A stretch of 44,897 nucleotides of DNA from Bacteroidales bacterium (GTDB lineage Bacteria; Bacteroidota; Bacteroidia; Bacteroidales; UBA932): NCBI GenBank assembly GCA_017962925.1, contig JAGCUK010000011.1, positions 1-44,897 of the forward strand, given 5' to 3'. Shown here one piece after another: positions 27,001 through 33,546 of this stretch (positions within the stretch are counted from its first letter, which is position 1; every line of letters starts with the position of its first letter). A program made the position numbers and the translations under genes. The notes beneath the pieces were generated by a model. The model was not told where the DNA came from. It worked only from the letters and a program-made list of their open reading frames with translations, and did no database searches.

Positions 27001-28188
27001 CGTTGTTCCCGTGGAAACATAGGGCAGATAGGTTCGGGCATCCGCGCGCATCATAGCATCATAAACGATGGGTGTTACAATGTTCTTTGACTGTTGCGGT
27101 GACGCGCCGACCATTACCGTTTGCTCTGCATAACCCAGACCATTATAGAAGACAATATCCTCATTATATGCATTACCGCCGATAGCGTATTGGCTTCGCT
27201 TCAGCATCCAGTTCCCAGCTATGCCGAGGCTCTGATCCGAGCGCTTCTGCACCAGATTAATCGTCCGGCTGATCCCATGGCACGACACGGTTAGGGTTGC
27301 TGTACGGTTCCCACGACCGTAATATAGACCTGTAGGGTGTACGGTAAAACTACCGTTATCAAGGCCGGAGCCTCCGGTTATTGTAAAACCCTGGCCGCTC
27401 ACCGATGCTGTCCAGTCTCCCAATGCTGTAATGGTCACGGTGCAGTCCGACAAACTGTCGGCTTCCCATATAATCTCCTGTGGAGATGTTTCTATGGAAT
27501 ACACTACACCATGCTGTACGAGGTTCAACACTACGCTGCCACCTCCGGATCTGCCTTCAAAGAAAAAGCAATCTGTCACATCCTCCGTACTATGATTGAT
27601 TGTCTTAGGCGCAACATATATTCCATCACCACTCACGCCTGTAGCAGCAGAGAGTGAAAACGGGCTACTCATATATGATGTATCCGTGTCCCAAATGCCT
27701 CCGTTGGCCAGAGTAATCGTTGCCAACTTGGCTCCAATGTCATGTGAAGGCCATTCAAGAGTAGTCGGCCAGACAGTTATCCCTGAACCATTTCCATTTC
27801 CTCCAGGGTTGTTGCCCCCAGATCCGTTTCCACCAGGGGATGCGGAACAATAATGGGTAAGATAAACCATCACTCCACCTCCATTTATCCCTTCAATAGA
27901 TATCAGGTGCAGGATATCTTCCGTGCTTTCATTCTGGGTATTGGGTGTAACCTGTACCTGAGTATTACCAGCCCCCATCATTGGAACGATGCTAAAATGC
28001 CCACTTACACTGGCAGTATCCATTTGCCATGGCGATGATGAATACACCATGAAGGACTTTGCAGCAGTGCTTGATGCCTCCCATTCCAGGCTGGAGACAC
28101 TTGTCGATACTGTTTGGGCATAGGCTTTTCCAGCCATGAAAAGGAAACAAAGAATGAACCCTATACTGAATATAACGTTATTTTTCAT
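24022..28188 (-). CDS. BACON-RHS repeat protein with variable C-terminal tip
   Basis: A 1388-aa exported protein: signal peptide (1-24), three BACON-like domains (about 27-112, 137-225 and 230-314) with a Gly/Asn linker after the first, a DUF6443-type segment (about 325-460), many YD repeats (FGYDSAGRVVRS, YKYDALGREVCR, YTYDHRGRMTGM, YSYDALGRPERK), and the RHS-associated core FGARYYDPFTCRW...YSYCANNPVTLIDPTGE ending near residue 1200. The last 188 residues are a tip without a recognised domain. DNA composition drops sharply at the core/tip boundary (39 G+C of 60 at 24661-24720; 18 of 60 at 24421-24480). RHS shells enclose and release C-terminal toxins in many bacteria. The start ATG 28188 follows the upstream TAG stop with a Shine-Dalgarno-like AGGAGAG, rare here. 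Stop TGA. Confidence 0.9.
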   Translation of the reverse strand: MKNNVIFSIGFILCFLFMAGKAYAQTVSTSVSSLEWEASSTAAKSFMVYSSSPWQMDTASVSGHFSIVPMMGAGNTQVQVTPNTQNESTEDILHLISIEGINGGGVMVYLTHYCSASPGGNGSGGNNPGGNGNGSGITVWPTTLEWPSHDIGAKLATITLANGGIWDTDTSYMSSPFSLSAATGVSGDGIYVAPKTINHSTEDVTDCFFFEGRSGGGSVVLNLVQHGVVYSIETSPQEIIWEADSLSDCTVTITALGDWTASVSGQGFTITGGSGLDNGSFTVHPTGLYYGRGNRTATLTVSCHGISRTINLVQKRSDQSLGIAGNWMLKRSQYAIGGNAYNEDIVFYNGLGYAEQTVMVGASPQQSKNIVTPIVYDAMMRADARTYLPYVSTGTTATEVAPATALANQAAWYGDRYNGEGQYANAVQVYEASPLGRVISSHKPGLAYASGEKRTEFGYDTNTVGEVLKLSVNSSGGLEVDGWYAAGTLYKETMTDEDSVTVSTFTDKHGRTVLSREGGNDTYMAYDSRGFLAWVVSPEGSALLASNTVWSKPAPGDINTGPSARYCYIYENNGFGWPVWRKQPGRAVEYFGYDSAGRVVRSQDGVLRAKGNKWLIYKYDALGREVCRGVSSETSALEEVVDTVLARTFYGSYSGLDSSLGFRAPDYGLIMISADMSHIRGLKTREMVWVLGGSANDYMERAYYYDSDGRLCQRVEKYPDGNIVRTSLAYDFAGDITARCEEHLCTDGAEHLYYTEYTYDHRGRMTGMTRSFEGEQLASVSYSYDALGRPERKIITSDTPSGPKTGLESMGYDIRGWSTGSSALYCGTQLFGETLRYTSTTKPGVAARWNGNISEAAYFSPTGEHTFGYAYDPHNRLSGTRHFIGNSTSESNDMSEKDITYDRNGNMTGLKRYMTNGMQDELVFTHAGNLVTQWTDVYNSDNGYYGYDGNGNRIQDGHSNLDYSYNILNLPASVTNVMNQSVTYKYLADGTKISALSEEGEGKEYRGTFIYDRHSAEGSDWSELGSIAWEEGRIVVKPGNDMVDSLAVDSLYVEDFPIEGEEIVVDSTAVVPFYLHDLWYVKDHLGSVRSVVLLGEDYTGAAAVVEQNGYYPFGTRIAGTAGAAADSLDYANRYRFCGKEEQDFSPSLNLELLDFGARYYDPFTCRWTTQDPFAEKYYGLSPYSYCANNPVTLIDPTGEQWYSYVDENGETQYVYYEGEMPKEERKQYDKIQDLGYTYHDKNSNKYYSLFGNVVSINSDEGNQTLEYFLYQHIDDLIIKTYTSDDGFATENFFSGIRIGDYPFSYNGKEFYSKEGTIFRAVNNVHNSKLHIRQMPPKEERRLGGYMGAPSWYGSFMILSNDKRFDAVQVNYSKENAHKLHQAIHKLFK

Positions 28189-28199
28189 GGTTCTCTCTC

Positions 28200-31136
28200 C
28201 TAACGGTTTTCAGGTGAATAATAATAGGCTTCGCGCAAGCGCATGACATTATCATACACGCCCATCAATTTCCCGGCATTATTGTAGCTATACTCCTCTT
28301 TTCTCCCGTCAGGGCCAGTTATGCGCGTCAGTCCGACGAGGGGCTCATAATCATATATTGTGACTTCGGAACCTTGGGGTACACCATTGCGAAGTGCAGT
28401 TTCTTTGTCTGCGGTGAGCCCGACCTCAAACGGGCTGTCTTCTATTGAAGAAAAACCGGTAATGCTCTTCAGTTCCTGCAGGCTGCAACCTTCAATCACC
28501 GCTACGGGATACATGCCTCTGTAACCCCACATGTAGCATGTCCTTCGTCCGTCAGGTCTTATAACTTCAAGGAGGTTTCCTTTTTTGTCATAGCTGTATT
28601 TCGTTATGTGCCAGGTATTTGTAACCAAATCCCTTTCATGCTTTTCTCCCACGCGGAAAAGCCTTGCCTTGGTCGAATCCGGATGACAGAAATAATAGAC
28701 TACTTCGCTTGACAACAAACTATCCACATATGTCATCTCCGCCGTTGGATACGCAATGACATTTGCGGCAAGCATGGCAGCCTCCACGGCATCTTTTCGG
28801 GAATCAGTCACATAAGTGTATGTCTTAAGATATTTTTCGCCAGCGCTACCTATTTCGCTTATTGATGATATCTGTCGGCCCCCGTTGTATCCGTATGTTT
28901 TTTTTGTCGTTAAGGCTCGATTACCATTGTTGTAATATGATGTGGTTGTCTCTTCGTACTGGTCTATTCGACCGACAAATACCGCGCTCATATTTATCAA
29001 GGCAAACATATGTTCCGGAATCGTATCATAGGATATTGGAGCATAGATGTCATCATCAAGGAATGAATGGCTTTCATCAATCAGCGTTTCCCAATCACTG
29101 TTGCATGTTTTCCTTTTTTTCAATTTCCCGCGCAATCCTTGCAATGAAACAGGTTGTTGGGTAACACTGTTGTAGTACCTTAATTCTTGTTCGTTTATGT
29201 CAAGGGCGGGCCAATCTTCAGGATAATCCAAATGTGTTTTCATTGGAGAACAATAATCCGGATAATCCATAGTGCTTGTAAAGTAATATTGAAAGCCGCT
29301 GCCATCAGCGACGATTTCCTGAACTTCCGGGTATTCTATATGTGTGCCCTCATAGTTTACGAGATTGTTAGAATATACAAGGGCCCAGTTGAAATAATTA
29401 GTATTATATACTTTAAACTTGTAATTCGCCCAATATCTTGGATAATGGACTAGTATGCCGGATTCCGATTCACGATCCTCAGACAACACATATCTGAATT
29501 CCCTCGTGTTTAATAATGTATGGTCAGAGTCATAGTTCCTTAACCGTTTTATTCTTAAGCCACCACATTCTGTTGCTACGATGTCCGAGTGGAGAGAAGG
29601 TCTGAAGTCTAATAGCGACAGTCTCATAACCGCCTTCCCAAATCTATGAGGTTCGTATTCCATCGTTGTATAACCTCCTGTTGGATAAGTAATCTTTGTC
29701 AGCATTCCAGTACCGGCAACGACATGGTTCGGCGTTCGTACACTAAGGCTGTCCAGATTTTCGTCCATGGTCCACAAGTTTAATGTAGATACATTCAGAA
29801 AAGAACCATCTTGTGCTCTATTGTTGTAATATCCCCAATGATCAATGCCAAAACAGTTGTAGGCCGGATAAATAGACAGGCCATCATATTGCATTGTATA
29901 GCTTCCTTGCCCGGTAATATTAATATTCTGAAGAAAACGCATGTTAGAAGTACTATTTGCAGTTATATAAGAAAGGGTGCAACAAGAAATTGTTTTATTT
30001 TCATTAATCACATCTATGCCGGATAATCTCGGACTGCCGCCATCATTTATTTCACTTGAACTGGTATTGTAGCGATTGTCATAACTTTTTTCTTGAGGGC
30101 CGTTATTATAACTGAAACGGATTTCTGCCCCATCCTCACCATCAATCCTGATGGTGGATAATAGGGCATTCCTATAATAATACTCCGTGGATGACATCAG
30201 GGTGTTTCCACCATATGTCCATGATCCATGGCCTTGAGCCTCATATATTGAGAATAGCGTGTTTGGCCGAGGCATCCGTGTCTCCCTCCTGCGAGAATAT
30301 GTAAAGTCAACCACTCTGCCATTAGGTGCCTCAATTCGACTTAGATGCCATGTCTGAATCTGGAAGTAAATCTCCTGCGGCGAAGAGCCAGGTGCGGCTG
30401 CTTGTATATAATCCAAATTACTCATATCATGGCCATTGGCAGAATTAAATATATAACGGAACCCATCAGCGGTCGTAATTATTATCTCACAAAAAGCGTC
30501 CATAGACCATCCCGGAGTATCCATAGTGATTTCTATCTTCAGTTCCTCCGGGTTTATATTTGTATCGTAAACGAACATTTGCCCGTCGAAGCTTAGGTGA
30601 AAGCGACCACTAATGCCCATGAAATTAAAATGAAAGAAATCAGGGTCTGCATCATAGGAAGCATTTACAGAATCGTAGTACCAAAGATTCGCGGGGCTTT
30701 TAGGAACAACATCGCTGTGGCCAATGTACCATTTAGGGTAATTGGGGCGCTCCTGATAAAGCCTGTAGAAACCATATAGTTTCGCGGCAATATCCCTATT
30801 GTCCGGGATACCACGAATCTCGCGGCTTACGCATCCGCCGACATTTAATTGCCAACCGGGGCCCAGGACACCAGCCAAGATGTTCGGAATGCACCCATTA
30901 GATGCATAATCGAAACTGATTGGAATTCGGAAATCGGCATCCTCATAAATATAAAATGGCACGGACAAAGCCATGGTTCCCGTATAAAGGGATGGCTCGA
31001 GCTCTCCGTAGTGTATAAAATCCCAGGTATCCGCCGACGGAATTTGAGGTTCAGGGTCTAGAAAAGCCTGTTGGGCAAGCACTGGAGTGCTGGCGGCTAG
31101 CACCGCCAACACTCCAAGGATAAAACGCTTCAGCAT
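28200..31136 (-). CDS. Large exported SpvB/YD-repeat protein, upstream RHS partner
   Basis: A 978-aa protein with a signal peptide (1-21). The N-terminal part (SADTWDFIHYGELEPSLYTG, IPISFDYASNGCIPN, LGPGWQLNVGGCVSREI) is the SpvB/TcaC-like beta-rich start seen in many Bacteroidota RHS-locus proteins, and the C-terminal part carries YD-like repeats (TKYSYDKKGNLLEVIRPDGR, CYMWGYRGMYPVAVIEG, EYSYNNAGKLMGVYDN). There is no RHS core or tip. It ends in TAG, with RHS ATG 11 nt later, and begins 12 nt after the DUF3244-like frame. SpvB/TcaC-type proteins elsewhere form part of the RHS cocoon, so it may assemble with the next product; that is inference. Confidence 0.82.
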   Translation of the reverse strand: MLKRFILGVLAVLAASTPVLAQQAFLDPEPQIPSADTWDFIHYGELEPSLYTGTMALSVPFYIYEDADFRIPISFDYASNGCIPNILAGVLGPGWQLNVGGCVSREIRGIPDNRDIAAKLYGFYRLYQERPNYPKWYIGHSDVVPKSPANLWYYDSVNASYDADPDFFHFNFMGISGRFHLSFDGQMFVYDTNINPEELKIEITMDTPGWSMDAFCEIIITTADGFRYIFNSANGHDMSNLDYIQAAAPGSSPQEIYFQIQTWHLSRIEAPNGRVVDFTYSRRRETRMPRPNTLFSIYEAQGHGSWTYGGNTLMSSTEYYYRNALLSTIRIDGEDGAEIRFSYNNGPQEKSYDNRYNTSSSEINDGGSPRLSGIDVINENKTISCCTLSYITANSTSNMRFLQNINITGQGSYTMQYDGLSIYPAYNCFGIDHWGYYNNRAQDGSFLNVSTLNLWTMDENLDSLSVRTPNHVVAGTGMLTKITYPTGGYTTMEYEPHRFGKAVMRLSLLDFRPSLHSDIVATECGGLRIKRLRNYDSDHTLLNTREFRYVLSEDRESESGILVHYPRYWANYKFKVYNTNYFNWALVYSNNLVNYEGTHIEYPEVQEIVADGSGFQYYFTSTMDYPDYCSPMKTHLDYPEDWPALDINEQELRYYNSVTQQPVSLQGLRGKLKKRKTCNSDWETLIDESHSFLDDDIYAPISYDTIPEHMFALINMSAVFVGRIDQYEETTTSYYNNGNRALTTKKTYGYNGGRQISSISEIGSAGEKYLKTYTYVTDSRKDAVEAAMLAANVIAYPTAEMTYVDSLLSSEVVYYFCHPDSTKARLFRVGEKHERDLVTNTWHITKYSYDKKGNLLEVIRPDGRRTCYMWGYRGMYPVAVIEGCSLQELKSITGFSSIEDSPFEVGLTADKETALRNGVPQGSEVTIYDYEPLVGLTRITGPDGRKEEYSYNNAGKLMGVYDNVMRLREAYYYSPENR

Positions 31137-31148
31137 TTAATTAGTTGG

Positions 31149-31534
31149 TTATAATTCAAATGTCCCGTAACAACTCCGGCCATCCGGGAGAATGAATGAG
31201 ATGGTGTAATAACCCGGTGTTCCGGAGATTGGAATAGGGTAAGAGCCCGGAAGGGCATTGAATTCACCGTCGAGATATTCGCCGGTGCTGGTGTTGGTGA
31301 TGTGAAAATCCATCTGACCAAGATTTTGAAGGACGGTAACAACCACATAAACATTACCGCCGAAAGACACTATGCTCGCGCGTAACTCGTTGATAATAAG
31401 GCTTCTATCACCCCCCCCCATCCAATACCGGGGCCAGAAAAATCGGAAGTGTCGATGGGTGCGACTACTTCTTTCGCGCTGGCAGATACGATTGCTACAA
31501 CCATAAATGCCAAGGATAAGAGAATTCTTCTCAT
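31149..31534 (-). pseudogene. DUF3244-like small secreted protein, frame broken or phase-variable at a G9 tract
   Basis: From ATG 31534 the frame encodes a signal peptide (MRRILLSLAFMVVAIVSASA) and SDFSGPGIGW, then meets nine G in a row (minus strand of 31411-31419). With nine G the frame runs into a TAG about 15 codons later. With ten (or seven) it joins the downstream frame, which reads GGGDRSLIINELRASIV through to YGTFEL and TAA, giving a protein of about 127 aa whose second part resembles the DUF3244 beta-sandwich (QNLGQMDFHITN, PGYYTISFILPDG). This is either an off-phase slippage switch or a consensus error in the homopolymer. It is the first gene after the operon promoter. Confidence 0.7.
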
Positions 31535-31551
31535 GATTAATAATAATTGGT

Positions 31552-31581
31552 CTTCACAAATTTAATTGGTGAAGGCTTCAC
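31552..31581 (-). promoter_or_regulatory. Operon promoter with overlapping palindromic operator
   Basis: Minus strand -7 element TAAATTTG at 31564-31557, 23 nt before the DUF3244-like ATG, with no TTTG at -33. Centred just upstream is a 13-bp palindrome, GTGAAG-C-CTTCAC (31581-31569), and a third GTGAAG half-site overlaps the end of the -7 element (31557-31552). The layout suggests control by a DNA-binding protein, probably the regulator encoded just upstream. Confidence 0.55.
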
Positions 31582-31673
31582 ATTATTAACTGGAGATATT
31601 CACTTTTTATGCAAAAAGGGGCTTGATAATCAATGACTTAAGAAACAAACATTCACATTCCGGCTATTTACCT

Positions 31674-33296
31674 TCACAGACCCTCATAAATAGCCTTCAA
31701 ATGACCATGAAGTGACTGTTCTTTACTCGTTATAGAAAGCTTTTTCCTTATTTCTAAACTAACATTTCTAAGGTTCCCTCGATTAAGCAGACTGTTCAAT
31801 TCATTACTGCTCATTCCCAATAGAAGCAGGAAGCAATATCCAATTTCAAAGTCTGTCAGGCCAAAGTCGTGGAGCTTTTTGAACACCTTGTTGCAATCAA
31901 CCGCAGCAAATAGCGCAACCATGTCAACAGCTTTCTTGGTGCCAACAATCTTCACCATATTCAGTATCGCGCCCCGCAATGACGCAACTTCGCCTCCCCT
32001 AAGATTTGCACCGAACGATTCCAACGTTTTGGCTAAGTCACTGATACTATCCTTCTTTCCAATCCCCTTTTTCCCTTCAGCAGATGCAAGCCCCAATACT
32101 CTGTTATAAATGAGGCGATAGTCTTCTGTCTGTGCCAATAATAAATCTGACCGCTGCCTGTTGAATCGCATATAAAGGAAGATCGCAATCATTAATACAA
32201 TTATTAAAGAGCCTAAACCAAATAATAGTTTTGCCTGTTTTAACTTGGCATGATATTGACTCTCATATCCCGACAGTTCCCGATCCAAATTATATATATA
32301 TGTTTCGCTTAATAATCTGCTTCTTATTTCAAGATCTTCCAAAGCCCCCGACAAATCTCCTTGATTCTTTCTGACATCTGCGCGGCAGCCATAGAAAGAA
32401 TATGCCTGTTCTGCTTCCGGAACAATCATAGCATATTCCTCCAAACACTTATGGGCTTGATCATACTCTTTCAACTTTATAAAAGCAACTGCACGGACCA
32501 ACAATTCCCGATCGTCATTAAAGCCGGGGTATGCGTCAAGATAGTATTTTAAACTATCCACATTACCTGTCGCCGCGAAGTATATAACCATGCTTTTATT
32601 ATAAAGAGAACCGCATCTGCTTGGAAACAATGACTTATTAGAATCGTATTCGTTCTTAAAAATCAACGCCTGACCATGTTTAGAAGTAATAGCCGCATTA
32701 CTGATACAGTCTGTCAACGCCACTCCATAATTGAAGTAATTTTGGGACTTTCTTGCATATGTTAATGCTTTAACACCTGCATCGTATGCCAGGTTGCGGG
32801 ACATAGTTTTTCCATACACCCTCTCCATTCCGAAATACAACCTCGTCCTGTAAACATCATTCGTCGCTCCAATATAGCGTTCTGCATGAAGGTATGAGTC
32901 CAGTGAGGCATCAAAGCGCCGGGCATTCTCCTCGATACGGGCTTTGTAGTACCAAGCGTAAAACTTATCCTTGCGGCTCAGATGATGCCAAGGAGTGTAG
33001 CGCTCCACGGCAGGGGCGATGACGGATAAATCGGTCGTATCAGTGTAGTTTTTGTCCAGGGCCATCGCGTATAGCAACGACCAGCGGGCCTTTTCCGAAG
33101 GGCGCTTTAGGGCAACTGAATCCATGGATTGCAGCACCGAAAGGCAACTGTCGACTTTTTCCGATTTGAGCAACAGCGGCTGGATGGTGCGGAACTGAGT
33201 ACGTATTGTCCGGTCTTGACGGGTATCGTGCGACGATACGCAAGACGCCGCAACAAGCAGCACTAACGCTGCAACTATGGTTATATTTGGCTTCAC
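31674..33296 (-). CDS. Membrane-tethered TPR protein with LuxR-like C-terminal helix-turn-helix
   Basis: A 540-aa protein. The N-terminus has a lipobox-like VAASC (Cys19); a helical TPR-like region (about 40-340) follows, then one transmembrane helix (about 350-372, LGSLIIVLMIAIFLYMRF) and a cytoplasmic part. The C-terminus LTDFEIGYCFLLLLGMSSNELNSLL...RKKLSI resembles a LuxR-type helix-turn-helix. This topology fits a one-component sensor that binds DNA from the membrane, a layout common in Bacteroidota. It is read in the same direction as, and 139 nt upstream of, the RHS operon, which has a palindrome in its promoter. Start is GTG 33296, as no in-frame ATG fits; its own promoter is so close that the mRNA may be leaderless. 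Ends in TGA. Confidence 0.78.
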   Translation of the reverse strand: MKPNITIVAALVLLVAASCVSSHDTRQDRTIRTQFRTIQPLLLKSEKVDSCLSVLQSMDSVALKRPSEKARWSLLYAMALDKNYTDTTDLSVIAPAVERYTPWHHLSRKDKFYAWYYKARIEENARRFDASLDSYLHAERYIGATNDVYRTRLYFGMERVYGKTMSRNLAYDAGVKALTYARKSQNYFNYGVALTDCISNAAITSKHGQALIFKNEYDSNKSLFPSRCGSLYNKSMVIYFAATGNVDSLKYYLDAYPGFNDDRELLVRAVAFIKLKEYDQAHKCLEEYAMIVPEAEQAYSFYGCRADVRKNQGDLSGALEDLEIRSRLLSETYIYNLDRELSGYESQYHAKLKQAKLLFGLGSLIIVLMIAIFLYMRFNRQRSDLLLAQTEDYRLIYNRVLGLASAEGKKGIGKKDSISDLAKTLESFGANLRGGEVASLRGAILNMVKIVGTKKAVDMVALFAAVDCNKVFKKLHDFGLTDFEIGYCFLLLLGMSSNELNSLLNRGNLRNVSLEIRKKLSITSKEQSLHGHLKAIYEGL

Positions 33297-33301
33297 GCTC
33301 T

Positions 33302-33333
33302 CAAAGTTACATAATAGCGCGCTCTACACCAAA
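33302..33333 (-). promoter_or_regulatory. Promoter of the TPR regulator gene
   Basis: Minus strand TTTG (33333-33330), 20-nt spacer, TAACTTTG (33309-33302). A full match. The GTG start lies only six bases past the -7 element, so the transcript is leaderless or almost so unless a later start is used. The rest of 33334-33421 shows no further feature. Confidence 0.7.
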
Positions 33334-33421
33334 TAAGAATAGTCACATTTTGCCAAAAATGTCTATTGATTATCAAGTACTTACAAATAAAAGTATCACT
33401 TTGCCATTTGCCAACACCCGG

Positions 33422-33459
33422 CTTGCTGCGAATAAACACTCCAAGTGTCCTGCAGCAAG
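33422..33459. repeat. Two-step hairpin at the right boundary of the island
   Basis: Outer arms CTTGCTGC / GCAGCAAG (8 bp, perfect) enclose an inner ACACT-CCA-AGTGT hairpin with unequal internal loops. It ends three bases before the right copy of the tsaB tail. It could be a recombinase recognition site or a terminator from neighbouring DNA; no T run follows on either strand. Confidence 0.5.
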
Positions 33460-33462
33460 AGT

Positions 33463-33546
33463 AAAAAAGAGTTCGAAGACGTTGCGTACTTCGAACCCTT
33501 CTATCTGAAGCAGTTTATCGCAACTACTCCTAAAAAACTATTTTAG
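33463..33546 (+). repeat. Direct repeat, right copy: orphan 3' end of tsaB
   Basis: It encodes KKEFEDVAYFEPFYLKQF..., the last 27 residues of TsaB, ending in TAG instead of TAA. 79 of 84 bases match 20398-20481. Its stop overlaps the converging TlpA-like gene end, a compact arrangement that looks like the original tsaB neighbourhood before insertion. There is no start or upstream TsaB sequence, so it is not a gene. Confidence 0.9.

Larger units (their letters stand above)
20482..33462. mobile_element. Accessory island inserted at the 3' end of tsaB
   Basis: Bounded by the two copies of the tsaB 3' end. It holds a nuclease/transposase remnant, a SusC-like gene, a lipoprotein, two RHS/YD proteins, a DUF3244-like gene and a membrane-bound regulator, all on the minus strand. 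Base composition is patchy, with very AT-rich stretches. No integrase, relaxase or intact transposase was seen, so the mode of entry is unknown. The bases 20482-20552 contain only a weak GTCTT/AAGAC hairpin. Confidence 0.7.

Noticed and set aside
33422-33459. Integron attC site
   Set aside because: The compound hairpin lacks the GTTRRRY / RYYYAAC core boxes, and no integrase or cassette array is nearby.
20482-33462. Prophage or conjugative element
   Set aside because: No capsid, portal, terminase, relaxase, Tra or integrase gene is present between the repeats.
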